This document shows, piece after piece, positions 1 through 8,306 of a DNA stretch of 64,000 nucleotides. The stretch is from assembly GCF_003121625.1 (NCBI RefSeq), contig NZ_QDDJ01000007.1, positions 1 to 64,000 on the forward strand. The letters run 5' to 3'. The position numbers and the translations under genes were made by a program. How positions within the stretch are numbered: position 1 is the stretch's first letter; every line of letters begins with the position of its first letter. This stretch comes from Ornithinimicrobium cavernae (lineage in GTDB: Bacteria > Actinomycetota > Actinomycetes > Actinomycetales > Dermatophilaceae). The notes beneath the pieces were generated by a model that saw only the letters and a list, made by a program, of their open reading frames with translations, was not told the origin of the DNA and searched no databases.

Positions 1-538
1 GCTCCTCTGGGGAGACTGCTTCCTTGTCCAGCAGCAACAACTGCCCATTCGTCGCGGTCAGTTGCGTGGTCGCCGACAGGAGCACCGCGTCGAGCCGACC
101 CGCGGCCGTGGTCAGGGACTCGATCGACCCCAGCAGCGCCTGACCACGGGCCACGACCGAGGGCTGCTCATCGGTCGTCGCCACCGTCGCGCACGCCAGA
201 GCGACATCAGTGAGCGACTCCACCGCCACCTCCTCCAGGCCCAGATCAGCCAGGGCGGCCCGCAGGCGCTCCTGCGGGTCAGTGACCGCTTCGCTTCCGC
301 GGTCCGTGGCCGCGTCGGAGGGGTCGTCCACCGGCAACGCACCCCTGCTGTCAGGAGCCCCAGGGTCCTCCTCCACCGGGATCCTCAGGTCCTGCCAGGA
401 CGTGACCCACAACTGGTCGGAGAACCCCTCCGAGCAGGCCAGGCTACGGCCAGCGGCGGGCCGGGCCGAACGGGAGCGCACCACCGGGGGACGGCGCAGG
501 CCTGCCCGCAGCCGCTGCTGCACGATCTTGGTGTCCAT
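1..538 (-). CDS. DUF222/HNH-endonuclease-like protein, N-terminal part
   Basis: The gene reads off the left edge, so only about 179 N-terminal codons are visible. The ATG at 538 is preceded by AAGGGGG at good spacing. The visible part has an Arg/Pro-rich N-terminus, an acidic linker around residues 65-85, and an Ala/Leu-rich helical stretch ending in QLLLLDKEAVSPEE. That pattern resembles the DUF222 region of the abundant actinobacterial 'HNH endonuclease signature motif' proteins. The C-terminal HNH motif, if present, lies outside the window, so nuclease function is inference from family resemblance only. No partner gene is visible on its 5' side; the next gene is on the opposite strand 240 bp away. 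Confidence 0.5.
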   Translation of the reverse strand, partial: MDTKIVQQRLRAGLRRPPVVRSRSARPAAGRSLACSEGFSDQLWVTSWQDLRIPVEEDPGAPDSRGALPVDDPSDAATDRGSEAVTDPQERLRAALADLGLEEVAVESLTDVALACATVATTDEQPSVVARGQALLGSIESLTTAAGRLDAVLLSATTQLTATNGQLLLLDKEAVSPEE

Positions 539-780
539 CACGTCCCCCTTCCCGCCCCATCGCGGCCCCTATGTCCAACACCCACAGATTAGCACAGGTG
601 TGCGACGCTCGCTAGATGGACACTCCACACCCTGTGGACACCCGCGTGGTCCGAGAAGCCAGGAAGCGAGTGTCCAGGGCGCAGGTCATCAGTCGCACCG
701 TCAGGCTCGCGTCGGGCCGGGCCGGCACGCACGCGTCGCTGCGGCGATCTCCCTCAGCCATGGCATGCCAGAGTGGGCTC

Positions 781-1098
781 ATGGAACCCACTGTTCGCCG
801 GCAGTCAGACCCCGAGCGCTTCGAGATCTCCGTCGACGGGACCGTCGCCGGGTTCACCGAGTTCGTCGACCATGACGGCAGCCGGATCTTCTTCCACACC
901 GAGGTGTCCCCAGAGTTCGGCGGCCAGGGCCTCGCGGGGCAGGTGGTGCGGCAGGCTCTGGAGAGCACTCGGGACGAGGGTCTGCGGATCGTCGCGGTGT
1001 GCCCCTACGTGAAGAAGTATGTCGAGACGCACCAGGAGTGGGCCGAGCACGTGGACCGCGTCACCCGGGACATGCTCAGGGCGATCCCGCGCCGCTGA
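781..1098 (+). CDS. Small GNAT-family N-acetyltransferase (YjdJ/GCN5-rel type)
   Basis: A 105-residue protein of the short GCN5-related class (Acetyltransf_CG-like). Visible hallmarks are SRIFFHTEVSPEFGGQGL around residues 35-52, where the G-x-G-x-G/A acetyl-CoA loop sits, and the CPYVKKY motif near residue 80 typical of these roughly 95-residue proteins. They probably acetylate small molecules or protein amines, but substrates are mostly unknown. The frame is open upstream to 616; I chose the ATG at 781 because conserved sequence begins right after it, although the ribosome-binding site is weak. It is a single-gene unit, convergent with the oxidoreductase downstream. Confidence 0.8.
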   Translation: MEPTVRRQSDPERFEISVDGTVAGFTEFVDHDGSRIFFHTEVSPEFGGQGLAGQVVRQALESTRDEGLRIVAVCPYVKKYVETHQEWAEHVDRVTRDMLRAIPRR

Positions 1099-1152
1099 TC
1101 GAGGCGATCCCGCATAGTTGATCCACCGGCTCCGGCGAGTGGCCGGCGCTCA

Positions 1153-1177
1153 CCTGGCGGGTGCGGCACCCGTCAGG
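1153..1177. terminator. Hairpin between convergent genes
   Basis: CCTGGCGGGTG (1153-1163) pairs with CACCCGTCAGG (1167-1177) around a CGG loop, 11 bp with one G-T pair. It sits between the GNAT gene and the convergent oxidoreductase, overlapping the latter's stop codon. It probably works as a bidirectional terminator; no clear T-tract is present. Confidence 0.5.
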
Positions 1178-2588
1178 GCACCCGTAGCTCCCGCGGCAGC
1201 GCCTCGAGCAACCGCAGCCACAGCTCACTGGCTGCCGGAAAGCTCGGCACGGCGTGCCGCAGCACGTGGACGGGCACCCGGCCGACGATCGCGACAGTCC
1301 CTGCGTGCACCAGGTCGGCCACCCCGGGTCCGACGAAGGTTGCGCCCAGCAGCAGCCCGGTGGAACGGTCGACCACCAGCCGCGCCCCACCGGACACCTG
1401 CTCGCGGAGCAGTGCCGTGCCGGTGACGGCGTCGGCCCCCACATCAGCGACCACGACATCGTGCCCCGCCTCGCGCGCCTCCCGTTCGGTGCGGCCGACC
1501 ATCGCGACCTGAGGGTCGGTGAAGATCACCTGCGGAACCGGGATGCCCTCGGGCTCGTTCGGCGGGGGCGTGCCCGTCACCGCGGCGGCGATCCGGGCAC
1601 CGATGACGCGCGCGCGGTACTTGCCCCAGTGGGTCAGCGGAGCCTCTCCGCTGGCGTCGCCGACGACGTGCAGCCACGCAGGCAGCCCCGCACCGTCACC
1701 GACGTCCTCCGGCGTCAGGCCGATGGCATCGAGCCCGAGGTCGTCCAGCCGTGGGCGTCGACCCGTGGCCACCAGGACCTCGTCGGCAACGACCGGCCCC
1801 TCCGCGGTGGTGAGGGTCACCGGCCCACCGTGCACACGGCCCAGGCCCGTGTCGGCGGCACCGGGTCTCTCCACGGCCACGACCTCGGTGCCCAGCCGCA
1901 CGTCACAACCCCTGTCGCGCAACGCCTGCAGCACCGTCGTCGAGGCGACCTCCTCCTGCCGGGACAGCAGACGGTCGTCGCGGACCAGGACGGTGACCGC
2001 TGAACCGAGCCCCACCATCCAGGTCGCTGCCTCGCACGCCACCACCCCGCCACCGATGACGGCCAGCCGTTCGGGGACCTCGACCACACCGGTCACGTCA
2101 CGCGACCCCCACGGGCGAGCCTCGGCATACAGGTCGGGGACGGTGGGCGTGCTCCCGGTCGCGATCACGACGGCGTGCCGCGCCCGCAGCCGCTGCACGA
2201 CCCCGTCGGCAGCGACCTCGACCGTCCGCTCGGCAACCAGCCGACCGTGGCCGCGGATCACGTCGATGCCCTCCGAGTGTGCCCAGTCGACCTGTCCCGC
2301 ATCGTCATAGCCGGACACCCACTCGTCGCGCCGCTCCAGGGTCCGCGCGACATCGACCGCCGTGGGGGTGACGCCGACTCCCGAGGTGGTCGTGGCTGCG
2401 ACCTCGACGGGGTGCAGCAGGACCTTGCTCGGGACGCAGGCGTAGTAGGAACACTCGCCGCCGACCAGCTCGGCCTCGACGATCGCGGCGGTGAGCTCGG
2501 TGCCCTCGATCGCGTACTGGGCCACGTTCTCCCCGACCGGCCCGCCACCGATGACCACCACGTCGTAGGTCTGCTCCTGGAGTGCCAT
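1173..2588 (-). CDS. Class I pyridine nucleotide-disulfide oxidoreductase (FAD, NAD(P)H)
   Basis: 471 residues, normal length for the lipoamide dehydrogenase/mercuric reductase family. The FAD Rossmann motif GGGPVG is at residues 14-19. The redox-active pair is C46 and C51 in GGECSYYACVPSK, the variant seen in uncharacterised actinobacterial members (classical enzymes have GGTCLNxGCIPSK). The second dinucleotide motif (GGGVVA) is near 180 and the FAD-binding ATGRRP near 275. The C-terminal dimerisation domain is present but lacks the HxxxxE active-site base pattern of lipoamide dehydrogenase. It is probably a cytosolic disulfide or quinone reductase of unknown substrate. Monocistronic, divergent from the hydrolase at 2700. 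Confidence 0.85.
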   Translation of the reverse strand: MALQEQTYDVVVIGGGPVGENVAQYAIEGTELTAAIVEAELVGGECSYYACVPSKVLLHPVEVAATTTSGVGVTPTAVDVARTLERRDEWVSGYDDAGQVDWAHSEGIDVIRGHGRLVAERTVEVAADGVVQRLRARHAVVIATGSTPTVPDLYAEARPWGSRDVTGVVEVPERLAVIGGGVVACEAATWMVGLGSAVTVLVRDDRLLSRQEEVASTTVLQALRDRGCDVRLGTEVVAVERPGAADTGLGRVHGGPVTLTTAEGPVVADEVLVATGRRPRLDDLGLDAIGLTPEDVGDGAGLPAWLHVVGDASGEAPLTHWGKYRARVIGARIAAAVTGTPPPNEPEGIPVPQVIFTDPQVAMVGRTEREAREAGHDVVVADVGADAVTGTALLREQVSGGARLVVDRSTGLLLGATFVGPGVADLVHAGTVAIVGRVPVHVLRHAVPSFPAASELWLRLLEALPRELRVP

Positions 2589-2699
2589 CTGCCCAGTATG
2601 GGGAAGGGGCGCCGGTCATGCTGCTCGATGCCGGTATGCCGCGCGGCCGGCCGAGCGCTGCGGGCGGCGGTCCTCGACTGGCCGGTGAAACAATGCGGC

Positions 2700-3554
2700 A
2701 TGGAGAGCCGGTCGGTGCCGCGCCCCGTCCTCCGGGGGCTGACCAGGGCTGCGCTCGTCGTCGGGTTGGTCCTCGTGGTGGTGGTCGCAGTGTTCTGGTC
2801 GTTCCAACGTTCCCTGATCTTCCTGCCGGACCGGGCCGCCCCGCCACCGGTTGCCGAGGTGCTGCCCGGGGCACGCGAGGTGACTCTGACGACGGAGGAC
2901 GGCCTGGACCTGGCGTCCTGGTTCCTGCCTGCCGATCCCCTGGCCGACCGGGACCTGGCGGTCCTCTACGCACCGGGCAACGGCGGCAACCGAGCAGGCA
3001 GGGTCGGGATCGCCGAGGAGCTGGCAGCACGGGGGTTCGCGGTGCTGCTCCTGGACTACCGGGGCTACGGAGGGAACCCGGGCAGCCCCTCGGAGGAGGG
3101 TCTGGCGGCTGACGCGGAGGCGGCGGTCCAGACCCTGGCGGAGCAGGGTTTCCTCGCGGACCGGACGATCTACCTGGGCGAGTCCCTGGGCAGCGGAGTG
3201 GTGGCACGGCTCCAGGCGAGCCACCCACCGGCCGGGATCGTGCTGCGCTCCCCGTACCCCGAGCTGGCCGCCGTCGGGTCGCACCATTATCCGTTCCTAC
3301 CGGTGCAGCTGTTGCTGCGCGACCGGTTCCCGGTCACGGAACACATGTCCGTGAGCCCCGTCCCGGTGACCGTGATCCGGGGCACGGCCGACTCTGTCGT
3401 GCCGACCGGGCTCAGCGCGGAGGTGGCGGACTCCGCGGGGAACCTGGTCGAGGAGGTGGTGCTGGAGGGCGTCGATCACAACGACCCTGAGATGTTCGGC
3501 CCGCTGGTCGCTGATGCCGTGGCCCGGCTTGCGGACTCTCTGGCTCCGAGGTAA
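2700..3554 (+). CDS. Membrane-anchored alpha/beta hydrolase (BEM46/ABHD13-like)
   Basis: 284 residues starting at the ATG at 2700. One transmembrane anchor spans residues 13-33 (LVVGLVLVVVVAVFW), followed by FQRSLIFLPD, typical of BEM46-like hydrolases. The hydrolase core shows the oxyanion segment APGNGGN, LLLDYRGYGGNPG, the nucleophile elbow GESLGSG (Ser in the centre), the Asp in RGTADSVVP and the His in VDHND. It is predicted to be an extracytoplasmic or membrane-face serine hydrolase of unknown substrate. It stands alone and is convergent with the channel gene 17 bp downstream. Confidence 0.82.
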   Translation: MESRSVPRPVLRGLTRAALVVGLVLVVVVAVFWSFQRSLIFLPDRAAPPPVAEVLPGAREVTLTTEDGLDLASWFLPADPLADRDLAVLYAPGNGGNRAGRVGIAEELAARGFAVLLLDYRGYGGNPGSPSEEGLAADAEAAVQTLAEQGFLADRTIYLGESLGSGVVARLQASHPPAGIVLRSPYPELAAVGSHHYPFLPVQLLLRDRFPVTEHMSVSPVPVTVIRGTADSVVPTGLSAEVADSAGNLVEEVVLEGVDHNDPEMFGPLVADAVARLADSLAPR

Positions 3555-3571
3555 GTGCGCTCTGCCAGCCG

Positions 3572-4468
3572 TCACGGGACCTTCCCGGACAGAGGCTGCT
3601 GGTGGTCCCGGGCGAAGGCCTCCAGAACCTCCTGCGTGCTCCCGTCGACGTGCAGGAAGTCACGGTCCACCGTCGCGGCGAGCTCGTCGATGGCGACGTG
3701 CAGGGTGCTGGCCGACCGCCGGACCTCGGGGGACGTCGAGCGGGCCGCCTCCTGCTCCAGCCGCACCGCCACAGCGATCTGCGCCGGCAGCGCCCGGCTC
3801 TGGTCCCGCTCGCGGAAGAAGTAGCTCTCGCCGTAGACCGACATGTCCGTCGCGCAGTCGGCGATGCCCTGGGCGACGGTGTCCAGGGTGCGCGAGGCGA
3901 TCTCGGGGAGCCCGGTGCGCAGCATCTGGTAGGTCTCCGGGGTGTCGAGCAGGCTCAGCTGGAGCGCCAGACCCCGGCGCGTGCTCAGGGTGGGGTAGAC
4001 CTGCAGCATCCACGAGATGGCTGAGGTCAGCAGGACGAACCCGGCCAGCGCCTGCAGCGGCACGATCAGCCGCAGGAGGTCGTAGGCCGGCGCGATGTCA
4101 CCCAGGCCGAGCGTCGAGACATACATCAGCGACACATAGAGCGCGGCGTCGAACCCGGAGGACGCCTCGGCATCCAGGGGCGAGGAGGAGAAGAAGCCCT
4201 CGGGCAGGTGGGGCAGGTAGATCAGGGCGAAGCCGACCACGATGAGCAGCGTCCACGTCGAGACCGTGACGAGCAGACCCAGCGGCCCGCCGAGCTCCGT
4301 CGTCCGGTCCGGCCGGTGACGGTTCCACACCCGGGTCAGCCGCCACACCCACCGGCACAGGACGTGCGCCAGGAACCCGTACCCGCGGGGGTACCAGACC
4401 GTGTGGAAGATGTCACGCAACGCGACGATGGCGAGCACCGCACCGAGGACGTTCAGCAACCACGCCAT
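3572..4468 (-). CDS. Two-TM potassium-channel-family membrane protein
   Basis: I use the Met at 4468 (298 residues); the frame is open to 4564. The protein has an N-terminal hydrophobic helix (AWLLNVLGAVLAIVAL), a second one (TVSTWTLLIVVGFALIYL), a pore-helix/filter region VSLMYVSTLGLGDIAP and a last helix (LQALAGFVLLTSAISW). The cytoplasmic C-terminus of about 130 residues is helical. The filter reads TLGLGD instead of the canonical TVGYGD, so K+ selectivity is not assured. It belongs to the Ion_trans_2-like family common in Actinobacteria. It is divergent from the exonuclease gene. Confidence 0.75.
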   Translation of the reverse strand: MAWLLNVLGAVLAIVALRDIFHTVWYPRGYGFLAHVLCRWVWRLTRVWNRHRPDRTTELGGPLGLLVTVSTWTLLIVVGFALIYLPHLPEGFFSSSPLDAEASSGFDAALYVSLMYVSTLGLGDIAPAYDLLRLIVPLQALAGFVLLTSAISWMLQVYPTLSTRRGLALQLSLLDTPETYQMLRTGLPEIASRTLDTVAQGIADCATDMSVYGESYFFRERDQSRALPAQIAVAVRLEQEAARSTSPEVRRSASTLHVAIDELAATVDRDFLHVDGSTQEVLEAFARDHQQPLSGKVP

Positions 4469-4575
4469 CCTGACAGCGTGACGCCCGGACCACCTCGCTG
4501 CACGTCGAGCCGGGCGGGACCGGACGCGGACCGGGCGCGGTCCGGGCCGGCAACCGTGCGGCATACGCTCGCGGG

Positions 4576-5517
4576 GTGCTGCGCATCGCCACCGTCAACG
4601 TCAACGGCATCCGGGCCGCCCACCGTCGTGGTCTGGGCGACTGGCTGGCCACCCGCAACTGTGACGTCGTCGCCCTGCAGGAGGTCCGCGCGCCGCTCGC
4701 CAAGCTGCCGCTGGACGCGTTCGGCGACTACCACGTCGCCTATGAGCCCGGGCAGCTCGCCGGCCGCAACGGGGTGGCGGTCCTCACCCGGCAGCGGCCG
4801 CTCGCGGTGCGCACCTGGGACGCCGAGGTGCTGGTGCGCGCGCCCGGCGAGGAGCACCTGCACACGGAGCCCGCGCCGGACCGGGTGCCGCTCGCCCGCG
4901 GGCTCGGGCGGCACGCCCACGAGGGCCGGTATCTCGAGGTCGACCTGGCCGAGGCGCCCGTCACGGTCGCCAGCCTCTACCTGCCCAAGGGTGGCCTGCC
5001 CGCCCGGCTGCAGGTCCCGAACCGGATGCGGGAGGCGCCCGACGGCGGCGCGCGCTACGAGCGGAAGATGCGCTTCATGGCGGCGTTCGCGCGGCAGCTG
5101 TCGAGGACCCGCCGTGCCGCGCTGGCGAACGGTCGTGAGTTCCTGCTGATGGGCGACCTCAACGTGGCGCACACCAGGCTGGACGTGGCCGCCTGGCGGC
5201 GCAGCCAGACGTCGGAGGGCTTCCTGCCCGAGGAGCGCGAGTGGATCGACGCCCAGCTCTCACCGCGCACCCTCGTCGACGTGGTCCGCGCGGTGCACCC
5301 GGACGCAGAGGGTCCCTACTCCTGGTGGTCCTGGCTGGGACAGGCGTATGCACGTGACGCCGGCTGGCGCATCGACTATCACCTGGCCACCCCTCGGCTG
5401 GCACGCACCGTGGTGGCCGCGGAGGTCGACCGGGCGCACCACGGGGTGCGGCTCTCGGACCACGCCCCCGTGGTGGTCGACTATGCCTTCCCAGCCGGTC
5501 TGGCCACCAGCAGGTAG
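4576..5517 (+). CDS. xthA: Exodeoxyribonuclease III / AP endonuclease family
   Basis: 313 residues from a GTG start; the ExoIII family is usually 255-320. All hallmarks of the EEP nuclease fold are present: TVNVNGIRA at the N-terminus, the metal-binding Glu in VALQEVR (E36), MGDLNVAHT with the catalytic Asp and Asn, DAGWRIDYHLATP near 275, and the terminal LSDHAPV carrying the catalytic Asp-His. It would incise abasic sites and trim 3' ends in base-excision repair. An insertion around residues 85-120 (VRAPGEEHLH...) is longer than in E. coli ExoIII. Its 3' end overlaps the convergent methyltransferase gene by 37 bp. Confidence 0.9.
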   Translation: MLRIATVNVNGIRAAHRRGLGDWLATRNCDVVALQEVRAPLAKLPLDAFGDYHVAYEPGQLAGRNGVAVLTRQRPLAVRTWDAEVLVRAPGEEHLHTEPAPDRVPLARGLGRHAHEGRYLEVDLAEAPVTVASLYLPKGGLPARLQVPNRMREAPDGGARYERKMRFMAAFARQLSRTRRAALANGREFLLMGDLNVAHTRLDVAAWRRSQTSEGFLPEEREWIDAQLSPRTLVDVVRAVHPDAEGPYSWWSWLGQAYARDAGWRIDYHLATPRLARTVVAAEVDRAHHGVRLSDHAPVVVDYAFPAGLATSR

Positions 5518-6170
5518 TCGCCGGCCAGGTCGTGCCAGGACCGGTCCCAGCAGACGAACACGTCCTGCGTCAGCCGCCCGACCTCGGCCAGGAGCCGCCC
5601 GACGTCCCACGCCAGGGGGGTGAAACGGGTGCCGGTGTCGATGTTGGCGACGTTGACGACGAGGTGGCCCTCCGGACCGAGCAGGCCGAGCGACTGCGCG
5701 AGGATGCCGCGCAGCTCCTCCAGGTAGCGCGGGTAGGAGGTCTCGGTGCCGGTGTAGCCGGCCAGCGGGTCCTCCGGGTGGTCGTCCGCGGCCATGTAGG
5801 GCGGCGAGGTGAGGACGAGGTCGAACGGACCCTCGACGAGAGCTCTGAGCCGCCGGGCATCGCCGCAGACCACCTGCGACCGTGGAGCGACCTCGCCACT
5901 CACCGCGCACCGTTCGGCCAGGAGCTCCACGCCGACAGCCGCCCGCCCCATCTCCTCCGCCACCCGCAGCGTCGTCCCGAAGCCGGCGAACGGGTCGAGC
6001 ACCCGGTCTCCCGGTCGGGTCAGGTCCTCGAGCACGGCGCGCACGAGACCGCGCCCGAAATGCACGTCCTCATCCGCCCGGGGGTCGCGCTCAGCCACCA
6101 CCTCGTCGTGGCTGACGAACACGTAGGGGCGCAACCGCATCCACGCAGCGTACGGGGCGGCGTCGGACAC
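5481..6170 (-). CDS. Orphan DNA (N4-C/N6-A) methyltransferase-like protein
   Basis: 229 residues. The SAM-binding motif I DPFAGFGTT (about residues 59-67) precedes motif IV TSPPY (about 125-129), the order found in alpha/gamma-type amino-methyltransferases; a Ser/Thr-Pro-Pro-Tyr motif is common in m4C enzymes. The motifs are only about 60 residues apart and no separate target-recognition domain is visible, so it is short for a restriction-associated enzyme. No restriction endonuclease is nearby. It may be an orphan DNA methylase or act on another nucleic acid. The gene overlaps xthA tail-to-tail. Confidence 0.75.
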   Translation of the reverse strand: MSDAAPYAAWMRLRPYVFVSHDEVVAERDPRADEDVHFGRGLVRAVLEDLTRPGDRVLDPFAGFGTTLRVAEEMGRAAVGVELLAERCAVSGEVAPRSQVVCGDARRLRALVEGPFDLVLTSPPYMAADDHPEDPLAGYTGTETSYPRYLEELRGILAQSLGLLGPEGHLVVNVANIDTGTRFTPLAWDVGRLLAEVGRLTQDVFVCWDRSWHDLAGDYLLVARPAGKA

Positions 6171-6206
6171 CGTCGACGCGCCGGAGACTCCTGGCCGGCA
6201 GCGGGA

Positions 6207-6881
6207 TCAGCCCGGGCCAGGCTCTCGCTGCCCGGTCTCCCGCTGCCCGGTCTCCCGCTGCCCGGTCTCCCGCTGCCCGGTCTCCCGCTGCCCGGTCCTC
6301 ACGTGGTCCACGCCCTCCTGGGTCGTCGAGCGGACCTCCTCGGCGGCCTGCCGCGCAGGCTCCCTGAGGTGCTCGCCCATCTCCTGGCCGACCTGCTTGA
6401 CCTCCTCCTTGCCCTGCTCCATGAGGGGTTGCGCCTTCTCCTGGAGGGAGCGGGCCGCCTCACGCTCCTTCTCCGAGGCCGGCAGGAGCGAGCCGACGAG
6501 CCACCCGGCAGCCAGTGCGATCGCGCCGACCGCGAGGGGGTTGCCCCGGGTCTGGTCACGAGCCATCACGGGGATGTCCTGCACGGTCGTGGTCACGTGC
6601 CCCGCCTGGTCGGACATGGTGGTGCCGACGTCGTGGGCGGCCTCCTGCACCGTCGAGGCCAGGGCGTGCGCCCCGGTGCCCGCGGTCTGCTTCGTGTCCT
6701 CGGCGGCACCCATGAGGCGCTCCTTCCACCGGGACACCGTGCCCCGCACCCTGGCCTTCTGCCGGTCGGCCACGTTGCCCGGCGACACGGTCTCGCCCAG
6801 CTCGTTGACGTTGTGGGACAGCTCGCGACGTGTCGACTCGATCTGACGCCGCAGCTGGTCCGGGTCCTGGTGGGTGGTCAT
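6207..6881 (-). CDS. DUF3618-domain membrane protein with GQRET repeat tail
   Basis: 224 residues; the start at 6881 follows AAAAGGAGACCCG, a strong ribosome-binding site. The N-terminal DUF3618-like segment (DPDQLRRQIESTRRELSHNVNEL) is followed by amphipathic helices, one membrane helix (LAVGAIALAAGWLVGSLL, about residues 115-132) and a charged tail. The tail ends in GQRET pentapeptide repeats encoded by a perfect 15-bp tandem repeat (6231-6300). It is the last gene of a three-gene operon with 4-bp ATGA overlaps. Proteins of this type occur with holin-like and LEA-like membrane proteins and are suspected of an envelope-stress role; function is unproven. Confidence 0.75.
   Translation of the reverse strand: MTTHQDPDQLRRQIESTRRELSHNVNELGETVSPGNVADRQKARVRGTVSRWKERLMGAAEDTKQTAGTGAHALASTVQEAAHDVGTTMSDQAGHVTTTVQDIPVMARDQTRGNPLAVGAIALAAGWLVGSLLPASEKEREAARSLQEKAQPLMEQGKEEVKQVGQEMGEHLREPARQAAEEVRSTTQEGVDHVRTGQRETGQRETGQRETGQRETGQREPGPG
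6231..6300. repeat. 15-bp coding minisatellite (GQRET repeat)
   Basis: Four perfect copies of CCCGGTCTCCCGCTG run from 6231 to 6290, followed by a partial copy to 6300 and preceded by a degenerate one from about 6221. On the minus strand they encode Gly-Gln-Arg-Glu-Thr at the C-terminus of the DUF3618 protein. The nucleotide perfection suggests recent slippage or strong homogenisation. Confidence 0.9.
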
Positions 6882-7288
6882 CGGGTCTCCTCTTTTCCTT
6901 TGAGTGCGTCGGGGATCCTCTTGGCGGTGCTCGTGGTCCGCGGCATCCCCCTGACTTCCTTGAGCCTGCTGCGGCCGAGTGCCGCCAGGACGGCGGCCGC
7001 CACGGCCCAGATCAGGGCGACGATCAGCGCCGACCAGCCGAGCCCGGTGCCGTCCCCGATCCACCACCAGAGGGCGAGGGAGAGGAACAACAGGACGAAG
7101 TGACCGGCGACGCCGGCACCGCCGAGCAGTCCAGCGCCCTTGCCGGCACGGGTCGTGGACTCACGCAGCTCCGCCTTGGCGAGCTCGGTCTCCTGGCGGA
7201 TCAGCGTCGACAGGTTCTGCGAGATGTCGGAGACGATCTCCCCGACCGACGACAGGGGCCGGCCCTGGTCCGGGGTGCCCTGGGTCAT
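6878..7288 (-). CDS. Phage-holin-family (DUF1469-like) membrane protein
   Basis: 136 residues. An N-terminal amphipathic helix (ISQNLSTLIRQETELAKAEL) is followed by two transmembrane helices (GVAGHFVLLFLSLALWWWI and WSALIVALIWAVAAAVLAAL). This is the pattern of the Phage_holin_3_6/DUF1469 family, which despite its name is usually chromosomal and not tied to lysis. It overlaps both neighbours by 4 bp (ATGA) and so is translationally coupled in the 8061-to-6207 operon. Role inferred: envelope or membrane-stress scaffold. Confidence 0.8.
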   Translation of the reverse strand: MTQGTPDQGRPLSSVGEIVSDISQNLSTLIRQETELAKAELRESTTRAGKGAGLLGGAGVAGHFVLLFLSLALWWWIGDGTGLGWSALIVALIWAVAAAVLAALGRSRLKEVRGMPRTTSTAKRIPDALKGKEETR

Positions 7289-8061
7289 CGCGGATCATCC
7301 CCGTAGACGGGGAACTCGTCGGGGTCGCGGTCGGGCGGTGCCGCCCGCCCGGAACCGGGAGCCGACGGGGCGATCCCACCCACCGGACCGGCTCCGATGC
7401 CGGACATCGGGCCCGGGTCGACCGGCCCGGCCCCGACCGGTGGCGCGGGGGTGGGTGACCCCACGCCAGCCGGACCGCCGACGGTCGCTGGCTGCGCGGC
7501 ATACGGCCCGGGTGTCGGTTCGACGACCCCGGCGTAGCCGGACCGCTGGTCAGCCTCGTCGTCGGCCGTCAGCCCGCGGGTCAGTCGCCCGGCGAGCAGC
7601 CCGACGCCGGCGGCGACCGCGATGAACGTGCCGGGCCTGCGCCGGGCAAAACGCCTCACGTCGTCCAGGACGTCGCCCGGGCCGCGCTGCTCCAGCCAGT
7701 CGGCCAGACCCTGCGTGCGCTGGGACGCCTCCCGCACCAGACCACTCGCCTGGCTCGAGGAGTCCGTGCCGCCGTCGGCCATCGAGCTGAGCTCCTGGGA
7801 GAGCGAGCGCAGCCCCTCGGCGAGCCGCTGCTGCTGAGTGGCCGCCTGGCTGTTGATCTCGGAGGTGGTCTCGTGGAGCAGGTGCCGGGCCTGCTCGCTC
7901 ACGGTCGAGGCGACGTTGCGCACCTCTTCCTGCGCGGTCTGGGCCACCTGCTCGCCGGACTCCTTGGCCTCGTGGGCGACCTGCTTGCCCTGGTCCGTGG
8001 CGCGGTCCGTCGTCTGCGGACCGACCGGTTGGTGGGGATGAGATGTGCCGGAGATTGTCAT
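7285..8061 (-). CDS. Membrane-associated coiled-coil/LEA-like protein
   Basis: 258 residues, first gene of the operon. The N-terminal half is a Gln/Glu/Ala-rich amphipathic helix (VAHEAKESGEQVAQTAQEEVRN and onward) resembling apolipoprotein/LEA-type sequence. One hydrophobic helix (GTFIAVAAGVGLLAGRLT, about residues 148-165) follows FARRRP. The last 80 residues are Pro/Gly-rich and low-complexity. I do not recognise a named family beyond similarity to proteins that accompany DUF1469 and DUF3618 genes. The start at 8061 is followed directly by coding-like sequence; the operon promoter should lie in 8062-8306, where I see no convincing hexamers. Confidence 0.7.
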   Translation of the reverse strand: MTISGTSHPHQPVGPQTTDRATDQGKQVAHEAKESGEQVAQTAQEEVRNVASTVSEQARHLLHETTSEINSQAATQQQRLAEGLRSLSQELSSMADGGTDSSSQASGLVREASQRTQGLADWLEQRGPGDVLDDVRRFARRRPGTFIAVAAGVGLLAGRLTRGLTADDEADQRSGYAGVVEPTPGPYAAQPATVGGPAGVGSPTPAPPVGAGPVDPGPMSGIGAGPVGGIAPSAPGSGRAAPPDRDPDEFPVYGDDPR

Positions 8062-8306
8062 GGGTACTCCCTCGAGTAGTCCACGAGCACCGCTGACGCG
8101 GTCGTCCGAACTGCGTCGGGAGAGCCGAGCGCCGTCGTCGACCGGTGGTGCGGTGTCGTGCGCCGGAGGGTCCCCCGCTCAGCCGCGTGCGGGAGGAGTC
8201 GTCTCCGGTCCGTTCCGTGCCCGCTGGCTTGAGGCAGTTGCCAATTTGCCACCCGCTCCCGGCCGTGTCCTGCCGAATCGGTGGGTGCGTCGCCCCCGCG
8301 CCCTCA

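Noticed and set aside
112-342. Short minus-strand reading frame inside the left-edge gene
   Set aside because: It is out of frame with the 538-to-1 coding sequence, which has the ribosome-binding site and coherent composition.
6231-6300. CRISPR-like array
   Set aside because: The 15-bp units are contiguous without spacers and lie in frame within a coding sequence.
6878-7288. Prophage lysis holin
   Set aside because: Despite the family name, no phage genes are nearby and it is fused by overlap into a chromosomal envelope operon.
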